Positions 16,443 through 25,698 of a stretch of DNA of 64,000 bases are shown piece by piece. Source of the DNA: Phosphoribacter sp037045045 (GTDB taxonomy: Bacteria > Actinomycetota > Actinomycetes > Actinomycetales > Dermatophilaceae); NCBI GenBank assembly GCA_037045045.1, contig JBAOHL010000005.1, forward strand, positions 558,001 to 622,000, given 5' to 3'. The position numbers and the translations under genes are program-made. Under the pieces are notes generated by a model. It was not told where the DNA came from, did no database searches, and saw only the letters and a list, made by a program, of their open reading frames with translations. Position 1 is the first letter of the stretch; every line of letters begins with the position of its first letter.

Positions 16443-16990
16443 GCCTCGGGCTCGCCGGGACCGTCGCCGGTGGTCGCGGCCTCGGACGCGTCCGCATCGG
16501 CAGAGGCCGGCGCCTCGGCCGGCGATGCCTCGGCGGGCGCGTCAGCGGCCGACTCGCCCGCAGGCTCGGACGGAGCGTCCTGGGTGACCGGCTTGGGCGC
16601 GGGACGGCGCCGGGCCCCGGCGGCCTCACCCTTGAGCTCCAGGCCCCGCCCCGAGGCGGCCAGCGCGGCCTCGTACAGATCCTTCTTGGACGTCGCTGGG
16701 GCCTTGACCTGCAAGGTCCCCTCAGCACCGTCGATGCCCTTGAACTTCTGCCAATCTCCGGTGACCTTGAGCAGGGCCTCGACCGCCTCGGTGGGCTGGG
16801 CCCCCTGGGCAAGCCAGTACTGCGCCCGGTCGGACCGGATGTCGATGAGCGAGGGCTGCTCGGTCGGGTGGTACTTGCCGATCTCTTCGATGGAGCGCCC
16901 GTCGCGCTTGGTCCGCGAGTCCATGACGACGACGCGGTAGAAAGGTGCGCGGATCTTGCCCATCCGCTTGAGGCGAATCTTCACGGCCAC
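16439..16990 (-). CDS. rpsP: 30S ribosomal protein S16 with long Ala-rich tail
   Basis: 183 residues; S16 proper occupies about 85-90 (AVKIRLKRMGKIRAPFYRVV, DGRSIEEIGKYHP, WLAQGAQPTEAV). The rest is a linker and an Ala/Glu/Asp/Pro-rich tail (PAEASPAEAPASADADASEA). Longer S16 proteins are known in Actinobacteria but this is at the long end. GTG 16990 was chosen because it gives the universal M-A-V-K-I-R start; the frame remains open far upstream through the 19-bp array, which is not coding. This gene heads the rpsP-khpA-rimM-trmD unit. Confidence 0.95.
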   Translation of the reverse strand: MAVKIRLKRMGKIRAPFYRVVVMDSRTKRDGRSIEEIGKYHPTEQPSLIDIRSDRAQYWLAQGAQPTEAVEALLKVTGDWQKFKGIDGAEGTLQVKAPATSKKDLYEAALAASGRGLELKGEAAGARRRPAPKPVTQDAPSEPAGESAADAPAEASPAEAPASADADASEAATTGDGPGEPEA

Positions 16991-17783
16991 GGTTGTGGTC
17001 TCCTGCTTTCGATCGTGAGCACGGCGAGACCGGTGCGGGTTGCTCCGGGGTGCCGTCGCTCGGCTCGTAGGCGCTCGGGCAGCGGTCGAGCGAGGTCGCC
17101 GGCCCCCGAGCGGGTACAGCGGGCCATTCTGCCAGAACCCAGCCGCGGGCCCGAACCGAGCGCCGGAAGCCGATTGGCTTGCGGTGTGTGGACCCACGCC
17201 CGGGTCCCGCAAGGCGACCAGGCACCGCCGCTGCACCCTGGCACCGCCGCCGCTGCACTCTGGCAGTTCCGCTGCACCCTGGTACCTCCGCTGCACCCTG
17301 GCAGGACGGACCTGCCACCTTGGCGCACAAGTGCCCCGATGCGTCGAGACGGCAGTTCCGCTGCACCCTGGCACCTCCGCTGCACCCTGGCACCTCCGCT
17401 GCACCCTGGCACCGCCGCTGCACCCTGGCAGTTCCGCAGCACCCTGGTACCTCCGCAGCACCCTGGCAGTACCGCTGCACCCTGGCAGGACGGACCTGCC
17501 ACCTTGGCGCACAAGTACCCCGATGCGTCGAGACGGCAGTTCCGCTGCACCCTGGCAGTTCCGCTGCACCCTGGCACCGCCGCCGCACCCTGGCAGTTCC
17601 GCTGCACCCTGGCAGGACGGACCTGCCACCTTGGCGCACAAGTACCCCGATGCGTCGAGACGGCAGTTCCGGGCACCACCACAGCGGACTTGACCCACCG
17701 CAGTTCCGTCCCCAGCGACCTCTGTCCGTGCCTCACGACCTCTGCCTTCCGATCGCCGCGACCCGGCCAACGGGCGAGTCGAC
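16991..17783. other. 793-bp gene-free region holding the composite repeat array
   Basis: From 16991 to about 17220 the region is ordinary and must hold the rpsP promoter. From 17221 to 17671 it is the 19-bp/51-bp array. From 17672 to 17783 it is unremarkable sequence leading to the amidohydrolase stop codon. All six frames are open through the array because the repeats contain no stop triplets, but no frame has a recognisable product and the 19-bp period rotates the frame. Confidence 0.8.
17221..17671. repeat. Composite array: fifteen 19-bp units and three 51-bp elements
   Basis: The basic unit is GGCAnnnCCGCTGCACCCT, where positions 5-7 are mainly GTT, CCT or CCG. Units run head to tail as four (17221-17299, the second with a 3-bp insertion), seven (17351-17483), four (17535-17610) and a partial unit at 17662. 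Between the blocks lie three nearly identical 51-bp elements, at 17300-17350, 17484-17534 and 17611-17661. Each opens with the inverted repeat GGCAGGacggaCCTGCC and ends with GATGCGTCGAGAC. The copies differ by about one base. It is intergenic, downstream of the amidohydrolase gene and about 230 bases upstream of rpsP. Confidence 0.92.
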
Positions 17784-18875
17784 TCAGGGTCCGACGGATG
17801 CGCCGCGCAGGACGACGTGCCTCGGGTGCGCCAAGGCGTCGAGGTCGGCCCGGGGGTCGGCGTCGTACACGACGACATCGGCCGGATCCCCCTCGTCGAT
17901 GCCCGGTTGGCCCAGCCAGGCGCGGGCCGCCCACGTCGTCGCGTCGAGCGCCTGCAGCGGGCGCATCCCGGCCTGCCCGAGCTGCGCGACCTCCTGGGCC
18001 ACCAGCCCGTGCGGAAGCACGCCCCCGGCATCGGTGCCCACGTAGACGGGCACGCCGGCGTCGGAGGCCGCAGCCACGGTGAGGTACCGGCGGGCGTGCA
18101 GGTCGCGCAGATGCGCGGCATACGTGGGGAACTTCTCCTGCGCGCCATCGGCGATGCGCAGGAACGTGGCGATGTTGACCAGCGTCGGGACGATGGCGAT
18201 CCCCTGGGCGGCGAACGCCTCGATCGTGTCGGTCTGCAGGCCGCAGGCGTGCTCGATGCAGTCCGCTCCGGCGGCGGCGAAGTCCCGCAGCGACTCCTCG
18301 CCGAAGCAGTGCGCGGTCACTCGGGCGCCCTCCTCGTGGGCCGCCGCGACGGCCGCCACGAGCGCCTCACGGGGCCAGCACGGGGCCAGGTCGCCGCGGT
18401 CGCGGTCGATCCAGTCGCCGACGAGTTTGACCCAACCGTCGCCGCGGCGGGCCTCCTGCCGGACGTAAGCCGTGAGCTCGTCGGGCTCGATCTCGTGGCC
18501 ATACCCGCGCACGTACCTCCGGGGCCGGGCCAGGTGCCGACCGGCTCGGACGATCCGCGGCAAGTCCGCGCGCTCGTCGATCCACCGGGTGTCCGCGGGC
18601 GTGCCGGCATCGCGGACGAGCAGGGCCCCGGCGTCGCGGTCGGTCCGGGCCTGCTGTTCCGTCGTGGCCCGGTCCACTTCGCCCCGGGAGTCCAGCCCGA
18701 TGTGGCAGTGCGCGTCGACGAGCCCTGGCAGCACCCAGCCGCGCAGGGTCTGGACGTCGTGGCCCGGGCCGCCGGGGGCGGCATACGTCATCCGGCCGCC
18801 GACGACCCACGCCTCGGGTCGCACGTCCTCGCGTCCGACGAGAACCTCCCCGACGAGGTGCAGCACCGTCCCCAT
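17784..18875 (-). CDS. Amidohydrolase superfamily protein
   Basis: 363 residues with the metal-dependent hydrolase layout: N-terminal beta sandwich, LPGLVDAHCHIGLD (HxH metal ligands), a candidate bridging Lys in GWVKLVGDW, His in VTAHCFGEES and IEHACGLQT, and Asp in YVGTDAGG. The C-terminal GDPADVVVYDADP closes the sandwich. It resembles imidazolonepropionase/prolidase-like amidohydrolases of unknown substrate. It runs into the alpha/beta hydrolase gene (9-base gap), which lies upstream and may share its promoter. No signal peptide. Confidence 0.85.
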   Translation of the reverse strand: MGTVLHLVGEVLVGREDVRPEAWVVGGRMTYAAPGGPGHDVQTLRGWVLPGLVDAHCHIGLDSRGEVDRATTEQQARTDRDAGALLVRDAGTPADTRWIDERADLPRIVRAGRHLARPRRYVRGYGHEIEPDELTAYVRQEARRGDGWVKLVGDWIDRDRGDLAPCWPREALVAAVAAAHEEGARVTAHCFGEESLRDFAAAGADCIEHACGLQTDTIEAFAAQGIAIVPTLVNIATFLRIADGAQEKFPTYAAHLRDLHARRYLTVAAASDAGVPVYVGTDAGGVLPHGLVAQEVAQLGQAGMRPLQALDATTWAARAWLGQPGIDEGDPADVVVYDADPRADLDALAHPRHVVLRGASVGP

Positions 18876-18884
18876 CAGCCGACC

Positions 18885-19715
18885 CTATCGAGGGCCGCGG
18901 ACCGGCAGGTGGGCGAACCGGCGCAACGCGACCGCCACGACGTCCGGTGCGTCGGTGTGCACCCAGTGCCCGGCGCCCTTGACCGTCGTCAGGCGCACGT
19001 GCGGGAAGAGGATCTTCATGACCTCGATGTCCTGCTCGCGGATGTAGGGCGATTGCTCTCCCGCGATCCACAGCACCGACTTGCGGTATGCCGGGTATGC
19101 CGTGGCGTCGGCCGAGGGCCAGCCCGCCGGCCCGTGCGAGCCGGTGCCCGGCGTGACGAAGACGTCGAAGTTGCACTGCCAGAACCACTCCCGCCCGCGG
19201 CGGCGCAGGTTCTGCAGGAGGAACGCGCGCACGGACGGGCTAGGGATGACGGTCGAGAGCGCATCCTCGGCGGTGGCTCGGTCCGGGAGACTGTCCAGCG
19301 GCAGGGATCGCATCGCCGCGATGTACTCGAGGAACCACTGCGAGCGGTAGTGCCGCGGGGCGATGTCGACGACGCACAGGCGGGCGACGAGGTCGGGCTG
19401 GGCAAGAGCGACGAGCATGGCCACCTTGCCGCCGAGCGAGTGCCCCACCAAGGACCATCGATCGGCGCCACCGGCGTGCCGCAATTCGGCGGCGACCTTC
19501 GCGGCATACGCGTTGAGGGAGAAGTGTTCGCTCCACGGCGAGCGGCCGTGGTCGGGCAGGTCGACAAGCAGCGACCGAGCCTGCGTGCCGTCCGGACCGG
19601 CGAGGTCACGGGCGATCTGCGACCAGTTGCGGCCCTGCCCGAACAGTCCGTGACAGAACGCGATCCGCGGGCCGGCCGTGCCGACCGTGAGGGTGTGCAG
19701 TCGCCCGGTGGCCAT
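18885..19715 (-). CDS. Alpha/beta-fold hydrolase
   Basis: 276 residues. HGLFGQGRNW is the oxyanion-loop region, SLVGHSLGGKVAML the nucleophile elbow with catalytic Ser, and GAGHWVHTDAP the catalytic His. The order and the IAPRHYRSQ segment resemble the YbfF/ABHD11-type esterases. ATG 19715 was chosen as the first Met before the domain; upstream sequence antisense to the ffh tail is low-complexity. It precedes the amidohydrolase gene in the same direction. Confidence 0.87.
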   Translation of the reverse strand: MATGRLHTLTVGTAGPRIAFCHGLFGQGRNWSQIARDLAGPDGTQARSLLVDLPDHGRSPWSEHFSLNAYAAKVAAELRHAGGADRWSLVGHSLGGKVAMLVALAQPDLVARLCVVDIAPRHYRSQWFLEYIAAMRSLPLDSLPDRATAEDALSTVIPSPSVRAFLLQNLRRRGREWFWQCNFDVFVTPGTGSHGPAGWPSADATAYPAYRKSVLWIAGEQSPYIREQDIEVMKILFPHVRLTTVKGAGHWVHTDAPDVVAVALRRFAHLPVRGPR

Positions 19716-19761
19716 GGTCGGCAATGTAGCGCGCGGGCCGGAGCGCCCTGGGGACCTCGGC

Positions 19762-21387
19762 TCAGCGGCCGAGGAACTTCTCGAAACCCGGGGGCAGGTT
19801 GGCCGGGTCCAAACCCGTCTCGCCGGCGCCGGGGGTCGCGCCAGACCCGGGGCCGTGCGGATCGGACGGCATCCCGAAGGCGCTGCCGGCCGCCGCCTGG
19901 CGGGCTCCGGCTGCGCGGGTGGCGGCGTCCTTCTCCTGGGCCGCTCGCTTGGCGGGGTTGCCGCTGCGGGCTTTCTTGCGGGCCGGGGCGGCCTTCGTCC
20001 GCCGCCCACCCGGCAGGCCCGGCATCCCCGGCAGTCCTCCGCCGCGGGCGAGCGACTTCATCATCTTCTGCGCCTGTCCGAACCGTTCGAGCAGCTGGTT
20101 GACGTCGCTCACCGTCACCCCCGAACCGCGCGCGATCCTGGCCCGCCGCGACCCGTTGATGACCTTCGGATGGGTACGCTCGAACGGCGTCATCGACCGG
20201 ACCATGGCCTCGACGCGGTCGAACTCCCGTTCGTCGAAGGCATCGAGCTGCTCTCGCATTTGAGCCATGCCGGGCATCATCTTGAGCATCGCCTTGAAGT
20301 TGCCCATCCGCTTGATGGCGGCCATCTGCTCGAGGAAGTCCTCGAAGGTGAAGTCCTCCTCGGCGAGGAACTTGCGGGCCATCTCGTCGGCCTGGTGTTG
20401 GTCGAACGCTCGCTCGGCCTTCTCGATGAGCGTGAGGATGTCGCCCATGTCGAGGATGCGGCTGGCCATCCGGTCAGGGTGGAAGACCTCGAAATCCTTG
20501 ACCTGCTCGCCGACCGAGGAGTACATGATCGGCCGGCCGGTCACCGACGCCACCGACAGGGCCGCCCCGCCGCGGGCGTCGCCGTCGAGCTTGGACAGCA
20601 CGACACCGGTGAAGTCGACGCCGTGCTGGAAGGCCAGGGCGGTCTCGACCGCGGCCTGCCCGATCATCGCGTCGACGACGAAGAGCACCTCGTCGGGCTG
20701 GATCGCGGCGCGGATGTCCGCGGCCTGCGCCATGAGCGCGGCATCGACGGCCAAGCGTCCGGCGGTGTCGACGATGACGACGTCGTGCTGTCGGGCTCGC
20801 GCGTTGTCGATGCCGGCCCGAGCCACGGCCACCGGGTTACCGAACGACCGAGTGCCCTCACCGCCCGGCCCGACGGCGTCGTGGCCGAGGACGTTTCCGC
20901 GCTCGGGTGCGAAGACCGGCACTCCGGCGCGCTCGCCGACGACTTCGAGCTGGGTCACCGCGTTGGGCCGCTGCAGGTCCGCGGCGACGAGCAGTGGCGT
21001 ATGCCCCTGGTCCTTGAGCCAGTACCCGAGCTTGCCGGCCAGCGTCGTCTTGCCCGAGCCCTGCAGGCCGGCGAGCATGATGACCGTCGGCGGGTGCTTG
21101 GCGAGGTTGAGTTGACGGGTTTGTCCGCCGAGGATCCCGACGAGTTCCTCGTTGACGATCTTGACGACTTGTTGGGCCGGGTTCAGCGCCCCGCTGACCT
21201 CGGCGCCCATCGCCCGCTCGCGCACCGCGCCGACGAATTGGCGAACGACCGGCAGGGCCACGTCCGCATCGAGCAGCGCGATCCGGATGTCGCGCAGCGT
21301 TGCGTTGATGTCGTGCTCGGACAGTCGCCCCTTGCCGCGCAGGTTGCGGAAGGTCGCGGTGAGTCGATCCGACAAGGAGGTGAACAC
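19762..21387 (-). CDS. ffh: Signal recognition particle protein Ffh
   Basis: 541 residues. The N domain is followed by the SRP GTPase G domain (LQGSGKTTLAGKLG P-loop, VDTAGRL, LSKLDGDARGG) and a Met-rich M domain (MAAIKRMGNFKAMLKMMPGM), which binds 4.5S RNA and signal peptides. A final Gly/Pro/Lys-rich tail of about 90 residues is typical in actinobacteria. It works with FtsY, encoded 4.4 kb away in the same window. The start is GTG 21387. Confidence 0.98.
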   Translation of the reverse strand: MFTSLSDRLTATFRNLRGKGRLSEHDINATLRDIRIALLDADVALPVVRQFVGAVRERAMGAEVSGALNPAQQVVKIVNEELVGILGGQTRQLNLAKHPPTVIMLAGLQGSGKTTLAGKLGYWLKDQGHTPLLVAADLQRPNAVTQLEVVGERAGVPVFAPERGNVLGHDAVGPGGEGTRSFGNPVAVARAGIDNARARQHDVVIVDTAGRLAVDAALMAQAADIRAAIQPDEVLFVVDAMIGQAAVETALAFQHGVDFTGVVLSKLDGDARGGAALSVASVTGRPIMYSSVGEQVKDFEVFHPDRMASRILDMGDILTLIEKAERAFDQHQADEMARKFLAEEDFTFEDFLEQMAAIKRMGNFKAMLKMMPGMAQMREQLDAFDEREFDRVEAMVRSMTPFERTHPKVINGSRRARIARGSGVTVSDVNQLLERFGQAQKMMKSLARGGGLPGMPGLPGGRRTKAAPARKKARSGNPAKRAAQEKDAATRAAGARQAAAGSAFGMPSDPHGPGSGATPGAGETGLDPANLPPGFEKFLGR

Positions 21388-21476
21388 CAGAAAACCTTAC
21401 CTTCCGGACCGGATGGCGTCCCGGGCGTCGGTATGCCGCGGGCCCCCTGATCGTGCCGGCGCCTCGTCGCGTCACA

Positions 21477-23909
21477 TCACCGGAATGCGGCGCTCGCTCC
21501 CCCGCCGCTGCCCGTCGGCGCGTCGTCGCAGGTGGCGATGAGCAGGCCGACCACGGCACCGACCTCGGGGGGCGAGAGCCCGGCCCCGTCGGCGCGGGTG
21601 AGATAGAACGTGTCCAGCGCCTGCCCGGCATACGTCGCGATATGAGCGCTGCGCACCGACACCCCGGCTCGGGACAGCGCCGAACCGATGTCGTAGAGCA
21701 GTCCCGGCCGGTCGCTGGCTCGCACCTCCACGACGGTCGCCGTCTGCGAGGCTCCGGGGACGACGAGCGCTCTGGCCTGTCCCGGGGAGCCGCTGGTAGC
21801 CAGGGTGCTGGCAGCCCGGTCCGAACCGCGGGCGGCGTGCGCGCGGCGGCGCCGTTCCAGGGACGCGAGCGGACCGTGATCGCCGTGCCCGAGCCGGATC
21901 AACCCACGGACGAGGCGATCCGGGTCGGGCACCTCCCCCGACGGGGAGTCCACATACCATTCGTCCGCGGCCACTCCATGCTCTGTGCGCAGGACGGCCG
22001 AGCGTACGGCGAACCCCTCGGAGGCCAGCAGACCGGCGACGTCCGCGAAGAGTCCGAGCCGGTCGCGCTCGACGAGGTCGACGCGGTAGGCCGTGCCGAA
22101 GCTGCGCACTTTGAGGACGGGGGTCCCCTGCGCCACCGAGGCGAGGATGTCGCGGGTCAGCAGGTCGGCGGCGCGATCCGCCTCGGGGTCCGGTCGAGCG
22201 GGTGCGGCGGCCAACACCCGTCGCGCCGAGGCGACTAGCCGACCGAGCAAGGCGGCTCGCCAATCCGTCCAGGCGGCCGGGCCGGCGGCCCGGGCGTCGG
22301 CCTCGGTGAGGGCCCGGAGCAGGTCGAAGGTCTGCGCCGACCCCCCGACGGCCTCGAGCACGGCCTCGATCGTCCGGGGGTCCTCGGGGTCGCGTCGGGT
22401 GGCCAGGTCGATGAGGGCGAGGTGTTCGCGCACGAGCCGCACGACGATCTCGCGGTCGTCGGCGGGCACCCCGAGCCTGGTGAGGATGCGATCCGCGACG
22501 GGGGCTCCGGTGAGCGGGTGGTCGGCGGCCCCGTCGACTTTGCCGATGTCGTGCAGCAGGGCCGCCAACAGGAGCAGGTCGGGGCGCTGGACCTCGCGCA
22601 CGAGGCCGGCGGCGCAGACGACGGTTTCGATGGAGTGCCGGTCGACGGTGTGCCGGTGCACGGCGTTGCGCTGCGGCCTGCTGCGGACGCTCGCCCACTC
22701 GGGGATCCATTGCTCGACGAACCCGGCGAGGTCCAGGCCCTCCCAGACGGTGACGAGGCCGGGCCCGGCCGCCAGCACGTCGCCGAGCAGGGCGAGGGCG
22801 TCGGCCGGCCACGGCGTCGGCAAGGGCGGGCAGTGCACCCATAGGTTGGCCAGCGTCGCCGGCGCAAGGGTCACGCCGTGGCGCGCGGCGATCGCGGCCG
22901 CTCGCAAGACGAGCGTGGGGTCGCGGCTGGGGTCCACGCCCGAGCCGAGCACGGCCTCGCCGTCGTGCAGGAACAGCCCGTACCCGAGCGGCGAGAGCGT
23001 GGGGCGGCGCGGACCGACGCGCAGCGTCCGAGCCCGCTGAGACTGGGCCGCCCGTCGGAGGGTTCCCTCCAGCGAGTACGCGATGACCCGAGCCGACGAG
23101 GACACCTCGGTGAGCATGGCGTCGGCGTCGCGATGTCCGAGCAGTGCGGCGACCGCGTCGTGGTCCTCGCGGCCGAGCCGGTCGCGCCCTCGGCCGGTGG
23201 TGACATGGATGGCGTCTCGGACGTCGAGCAGCGTCGCGTATGCCGCGTCGACCTGCCCGTGTGGCCGGTCGGCGAGCCACGCCGCGGTGAGGGCCCGAAG
23301 GACCGTCATGTCGCGAAGCCCCCCACGAGCCTCCTTGAGGTCGGGCTCGATGAGGTGCGCGGCGTCACCCACCCGCTCGTGCCGGGCCGTCACGGCCTCG
23401 ACCAGCTGTGGTAACCGCTTGCGGGCGTTGGCCCGCCAGTCGTGGGCCACCGTCGAGCGGGCGGCACTGACGACCTCGGGGTCACCGGCAATATGGGCGA
23501 TATCGAGCAGCCCCACGGCCGCGGTGAGGTCGTTGCTGGCGACCTGACGACACTGGGCGACGGTGCGCACCGAGTGGTCGATCTTCGCCCCGCTGTCCCA
23601 GAGCGGGTACCAGATCCGGTCGGCGAGGGAGTCGAGTTCGGCGGTGCTGAGGGTGCGACTCTGGTGCAAGAGGACCAGGTCGTAGTCGCTGAGCGGTCCG
23701 CTGTCCCCCCGGGCCAGGCTGCCGACCGCTGCCAGCGCCACCCCAGGCAGTTCGCGGCCGCCGCTGGCCTGGTGCCACAAGCTGGTGAGCCAATCTCGAC
23801 CGAAGGCGACCAGGGCGGCCCGACGCGCCTGGCCGGCACCGGGGACCGCGAAGTCCCGGGTGCCGGCCAGGTCGAGCCGCGCTGCGGCGACATCGGTGGA
23901 ACCGGTCAT
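21477..23909 (-). CDS. glnD: PII nucleotidylyltransferase GlnD
   Basis: 810 residues with the full bifunctional layout: nucleotidyltransferase motif GSLARGDSGPLSDYDLVLL near residue 65, the central GlnE/GlnD helical region, an HD phosphohydrolase domain (LLAALLHDIGKVDGAADHP), and two C-terminal ACT domains that sense glutamine. In E. coli it uridylylates PII; in Corynebacterium and Streptomyces the homologue adenylylates GlnK (family knowledge). The ATG overlaps the glnK stop as ATGA, completing the amtB-glnK-glnD operon. Confidence 0.96.
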   Translation of the reverse strand: MTGSTDVAAARLDLAGTRDFAVPGAGQARRAALVAFGRDWLTSLWHQASGGRELPGVALAAVGSLARGDSGPLSDYDLVLLHQSRTLSTAELDSLADRIWYPLWDSGAKIDHSVRTVAQCRQVASNDLTAAVGLLDIAHIAGDPEVVSAARSTVAHDWRANARKRLPQLVEAVTARHERVGDAAHLIEPDLKEARGGLRDMTVLRALTAAWLADRPHGQVDAAYATLLDVRDAIHVTTGRGRDRLGREDHDAVAALLGHRDADAMLTEVSSSARVIAYSLEGTLRRAAQSQRARTLRVGPRRPTLSPLGYGLFLHDGEAVLGSGVDPSRDPTLVLRAAAIAARHGVTLAPATLANLWVHCPPLPTPWPADALALLGDVLAAGPGLVTVWEGLDLAGFVEQWIPEWASVRSRPQRNAVHRHTVDRHSIETVVCAAGLVREVQRPDLLLLAALLHDIGKVDGAADHPLTGAPVADRILTRLGVPADDREIVVRLVREHLALIDLATRRDPEDPRTIEAVLEAVGGSAQTFDLLRALTEADARAAGPAAWTDWRAALLGRLVASARRVLAAAPARPDPEADRAADLLTRDILASVAQGTPVLKVRSFGTAYRVDLVERDRLGLFADVAGLLASEGFAVRSAVLRTEHGVAADEWYVDSPSGEVPDPDRLVRGLIRLGHGDHGPLASLERRRRAHAARGSDRAASTLATSGSPGQARALVVPGASQTATVVEVRASDRPGLLYDIGSALSRAGVSVRSAHIATYAGQALDTFYLTRADGAGLSPPEVGAVVGLLIATCDDAPTGSGGGASAAFR

Positions 23910-24244
23910 AGAGCGTCGTGCCCGCGTTCCCCGGTGCGGACCCTGACCAGGTCGTCGACGAGCACCGACCAGATCTTTCCGTCGCCGATCCGGCCGGTGT
24001 GGGCCGCCTTGAGGATGACGTCGATAACACTGCCGGTGTCGAGGTCGTCGACGAGCACCTCCAGGCGCAGCTTGGGGACGAAGTCGACGGTGTACTCGGC
24101 CCCCCGGTAGACCTCACTGTGGCCCCGCTGGCGGCCGTACCCGCTGGCCTCGCTGACCGTCATGCCGGTGATGCCGTGGGCCTCCAGCGCCTCCTTGACG
24201 ACGTCGAGTTGGTGGGGCTTGATGATCGCGGTGATGAGCTTCAT
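23906..24244 (-). CDS. glnK: PII nitrogen regulatory protein GlnK
   Basis: 112 residues, normal PII length. MKLITAIIKPHQLDVVKEAL is the N terminus; the T-loop GYGRQRGHSEVYRGAEYTVDF carries the modifiable tyrosine in EYTVDF; the C-terminal signature is KIWSVLVDDLVRVRTGERG. PII trimers bind ATP, ADP and 2-oxoglutarate and block AmtB when nitrogen is rich. The gene overlaps amtB upstream and glnD downstream by four bases each, which ties the sensor, its channel and its modifying enzyme together. Confidence 0.97.
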   Translation of the reverse strand: MKLITAIIKPHQLDVVKEALEAHGITGMTVSEASGYGRQRGHSEVYRGAEYTVDFVPKLRLEVLVDDLDTGSVIDVILKAAHTGRIGDGKIWSVLVDDLVRVRTGERGHDAL

Positions 24245-25662
24245 GCCTGTGCTCCTTCGGTAACGGAGGCCTCGACGTCGCGCCGGACCTCGGATCCGGG
24301 CCGGTGGTCGCCGCCCCCCGACGCGACACTGCCGATCCCGGCCCCCGCGAACGCGGAACCGGTCCCGCGACCGGTCGGAGCGGCACTGAGGTCGTAGCCG
24401 GTCTCGGCGTGCTCGGCGAGGTCGACGCCCGACACCTCTGCGTCGGAGTCGATCCGGAAGCCCATAAGCAGGTCGAGGAGCTTGCCGATGACGAGAGTGG
24501 CGAGGAACGAGAACGCGAGGACGGCGAACGCGCCGATCGCCTGGATCTTCAACTGCTCGAAGCCACCCCCGTAGAACAGTCCGTCGACCTTCGCCGGCGC
24601 CTCCGCGGTGGCGAACAGCCCGACTCCGAGGGTGCCGACGAGACCGCCGACGAGGTGGACGCCGACGACGTCGAGCGAGTCGTCGAACCCGAGCTTGAAC
24701 TTCAGCCCGACGGCATACGCGCAGGCGATACCGGCGAGCAGGCCCAGGACGAGGGCGCCGACGGGACTGACCGAGCTGCACGACGGGGTGATCGCGACGA
24801 GACCGGCAACGATGCCCGAGGCGGCCCCGAGTGAGGTGGCGTGCCCGTCGCGCAGCTTCTCGGTGATGAGCCAGCCGGCCATCGCCGCTGCGGTCGCGCC
24901 CAGGGTGTTGACCCAGGCCACCGCGGCCGTGGTGCCGGCGGACAGGGCCGAGCCGGCGTTGAAGCCGAACCACCCGAACCACAGCAGCCCGGCGCCGAGC
25001 ATGACGAGGGTGAGGTTGTGCGGGCGCATCGGGTCCTTGCGGAAGCCGATCCGCTTGCCCAGCACAAGCGCCAGGGCCAGGCCCGCGGCGCCGGCGTTGA
25101 TGTGGATCGCGGTACCACCGGCGAAGTCGATCGCCTTGATGCCGTTGGCGATCCAGCCACCGTGTTCGGCGGCTACCCCGTCGAAGGCGAACACCCAGTG
25201 CGCGACCGGGAAGTACACGACGGTGGCCCAGACGACGGTGAAGACGACCCAGGTGCTGAACTTGGCGCGGTCGGCGATGGCCCCCGAGATAAGCGCGACC
25301 GCGATGATGGCGAAGACGGACTGGAAGGCGACGAAGGCCATCGCCGGCACGGTCCCCGCCACCGCGTCGGGGGACATCAGCCCCGCGAGCCCGAAGAATT
25401 GCGTCGGGTCTCCGACGAGCCCGCCCTTGGAGTCGCCGAAGGCCATGCTGTAGCCCCACAGCACCCAGGCGACGGACACCGAGCACAGTGCCGCGAAGCT
25501 CATCATCATCATGTTCAGGACGCTCTTCGCCCTGACCATCCCGCCATAGAAGAGGGCGAGACCGGGGGTCATGAGCAGCACCAGGGCGGCGCTGGCCAGG
25601 ACCCAGGCGGTATCGCCTGCGTTGATCTCTGCAGCCAGAGCGATTGTTGTCATGGCCGTCAC
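24241..25662 (-). CDS. amtB: Ammonium transporter AmtB
   Basis: 473 residues, about eleven membrane segments. Channel signatures are visible: FYGGMVRAKSVLNMMMMSFA, VYFPVAHWVF, DFAGGTAIHINAGAAGL with the first pore His, and FDDSLDVVGVHLVGGLVGTL with the second pore His. The 70-residue cytoplasmic C-terminal tail extends past the conserved LLMGFRIDSDAEVSGVDLAEHAETGYDL. The start may be 25662 or the second Met nine bases further in. A GlnR-like site and a strong hairpin lie between this gene and ftsY. Confidence 0.97.
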   Translation of the reverse strand: MTAMTTIALAAEINAGDTAWVLASAALVLLMTPGLALFYGGMVRAKSVLNMMMMSFAALCSVSVAWVLWGYSMAFGDSKGGLVGDPTQFFGLAGLMSPDAVAGTVPAMAFVAFQSVFAIIAVALISGAIADRAKFSTWVVFTVVWATVVYFPVAHWVFAFDGVAAEHGGWIANGIKAIDFAGGTAIHINAGAAGLALALVLGKRIGFRKDPMRPHNLTLVMLGAGLLWFGWFGFNAGSALSAGTTAAVAWVNTLGATAAAMAGWLITEKLRDGHATSLGAASGIVAGLVAITPSCSSVSPVGALVLGLLAGIACAYAVGLKFKLGFDDSLDVVGVHLVGGLVGTLGVGLFATAEAPAKVDGLFYGGGFEQLKIQAIGAFAVLAFSFLATLVIGKLLDLLMGFRIDSDAEVSGVDLAEHAETGYDLSAAPTGRGTGSAFAGAGIGSVASGGGDHRPGSEVRRDVEASVTEGAQA

Positions 25663-25698
25663 TGTCCGCGAGCGACGTTTCGCGGTGCGGGCCGTTGT

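Noticed and set aside
17221..17671. CRISPR array.
   Set aside because: The 19-bp units are contiguous with no unique spacers, and the 51-bp elements are identical to each other rather than unique. No cas gene is present.
17221..17671. Iteron-type plasmid replication origin.
   Set aside because: The setting is chromosomal among housekeeping genes, with no rep gene or AT-rich region nearby.
16439..18148. Very long open frames on both strands through the 17.2-17.7 kb array, giving repetitive Gly/Ala/Cys/Arg proteins.
   Set aside because: The 19-bp unit contains no stop triplets in any frame, so openness is automatic; the period rotates the frame, no start or domain is recognisable, and three frames per strand are open at once.
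17817..20102. A 761-codon plus-strand frame opposite the amidohydrolase, hydrolase and ffh genes.
   Set aside because: It spans three real genes on the other strand and has no start context or family.
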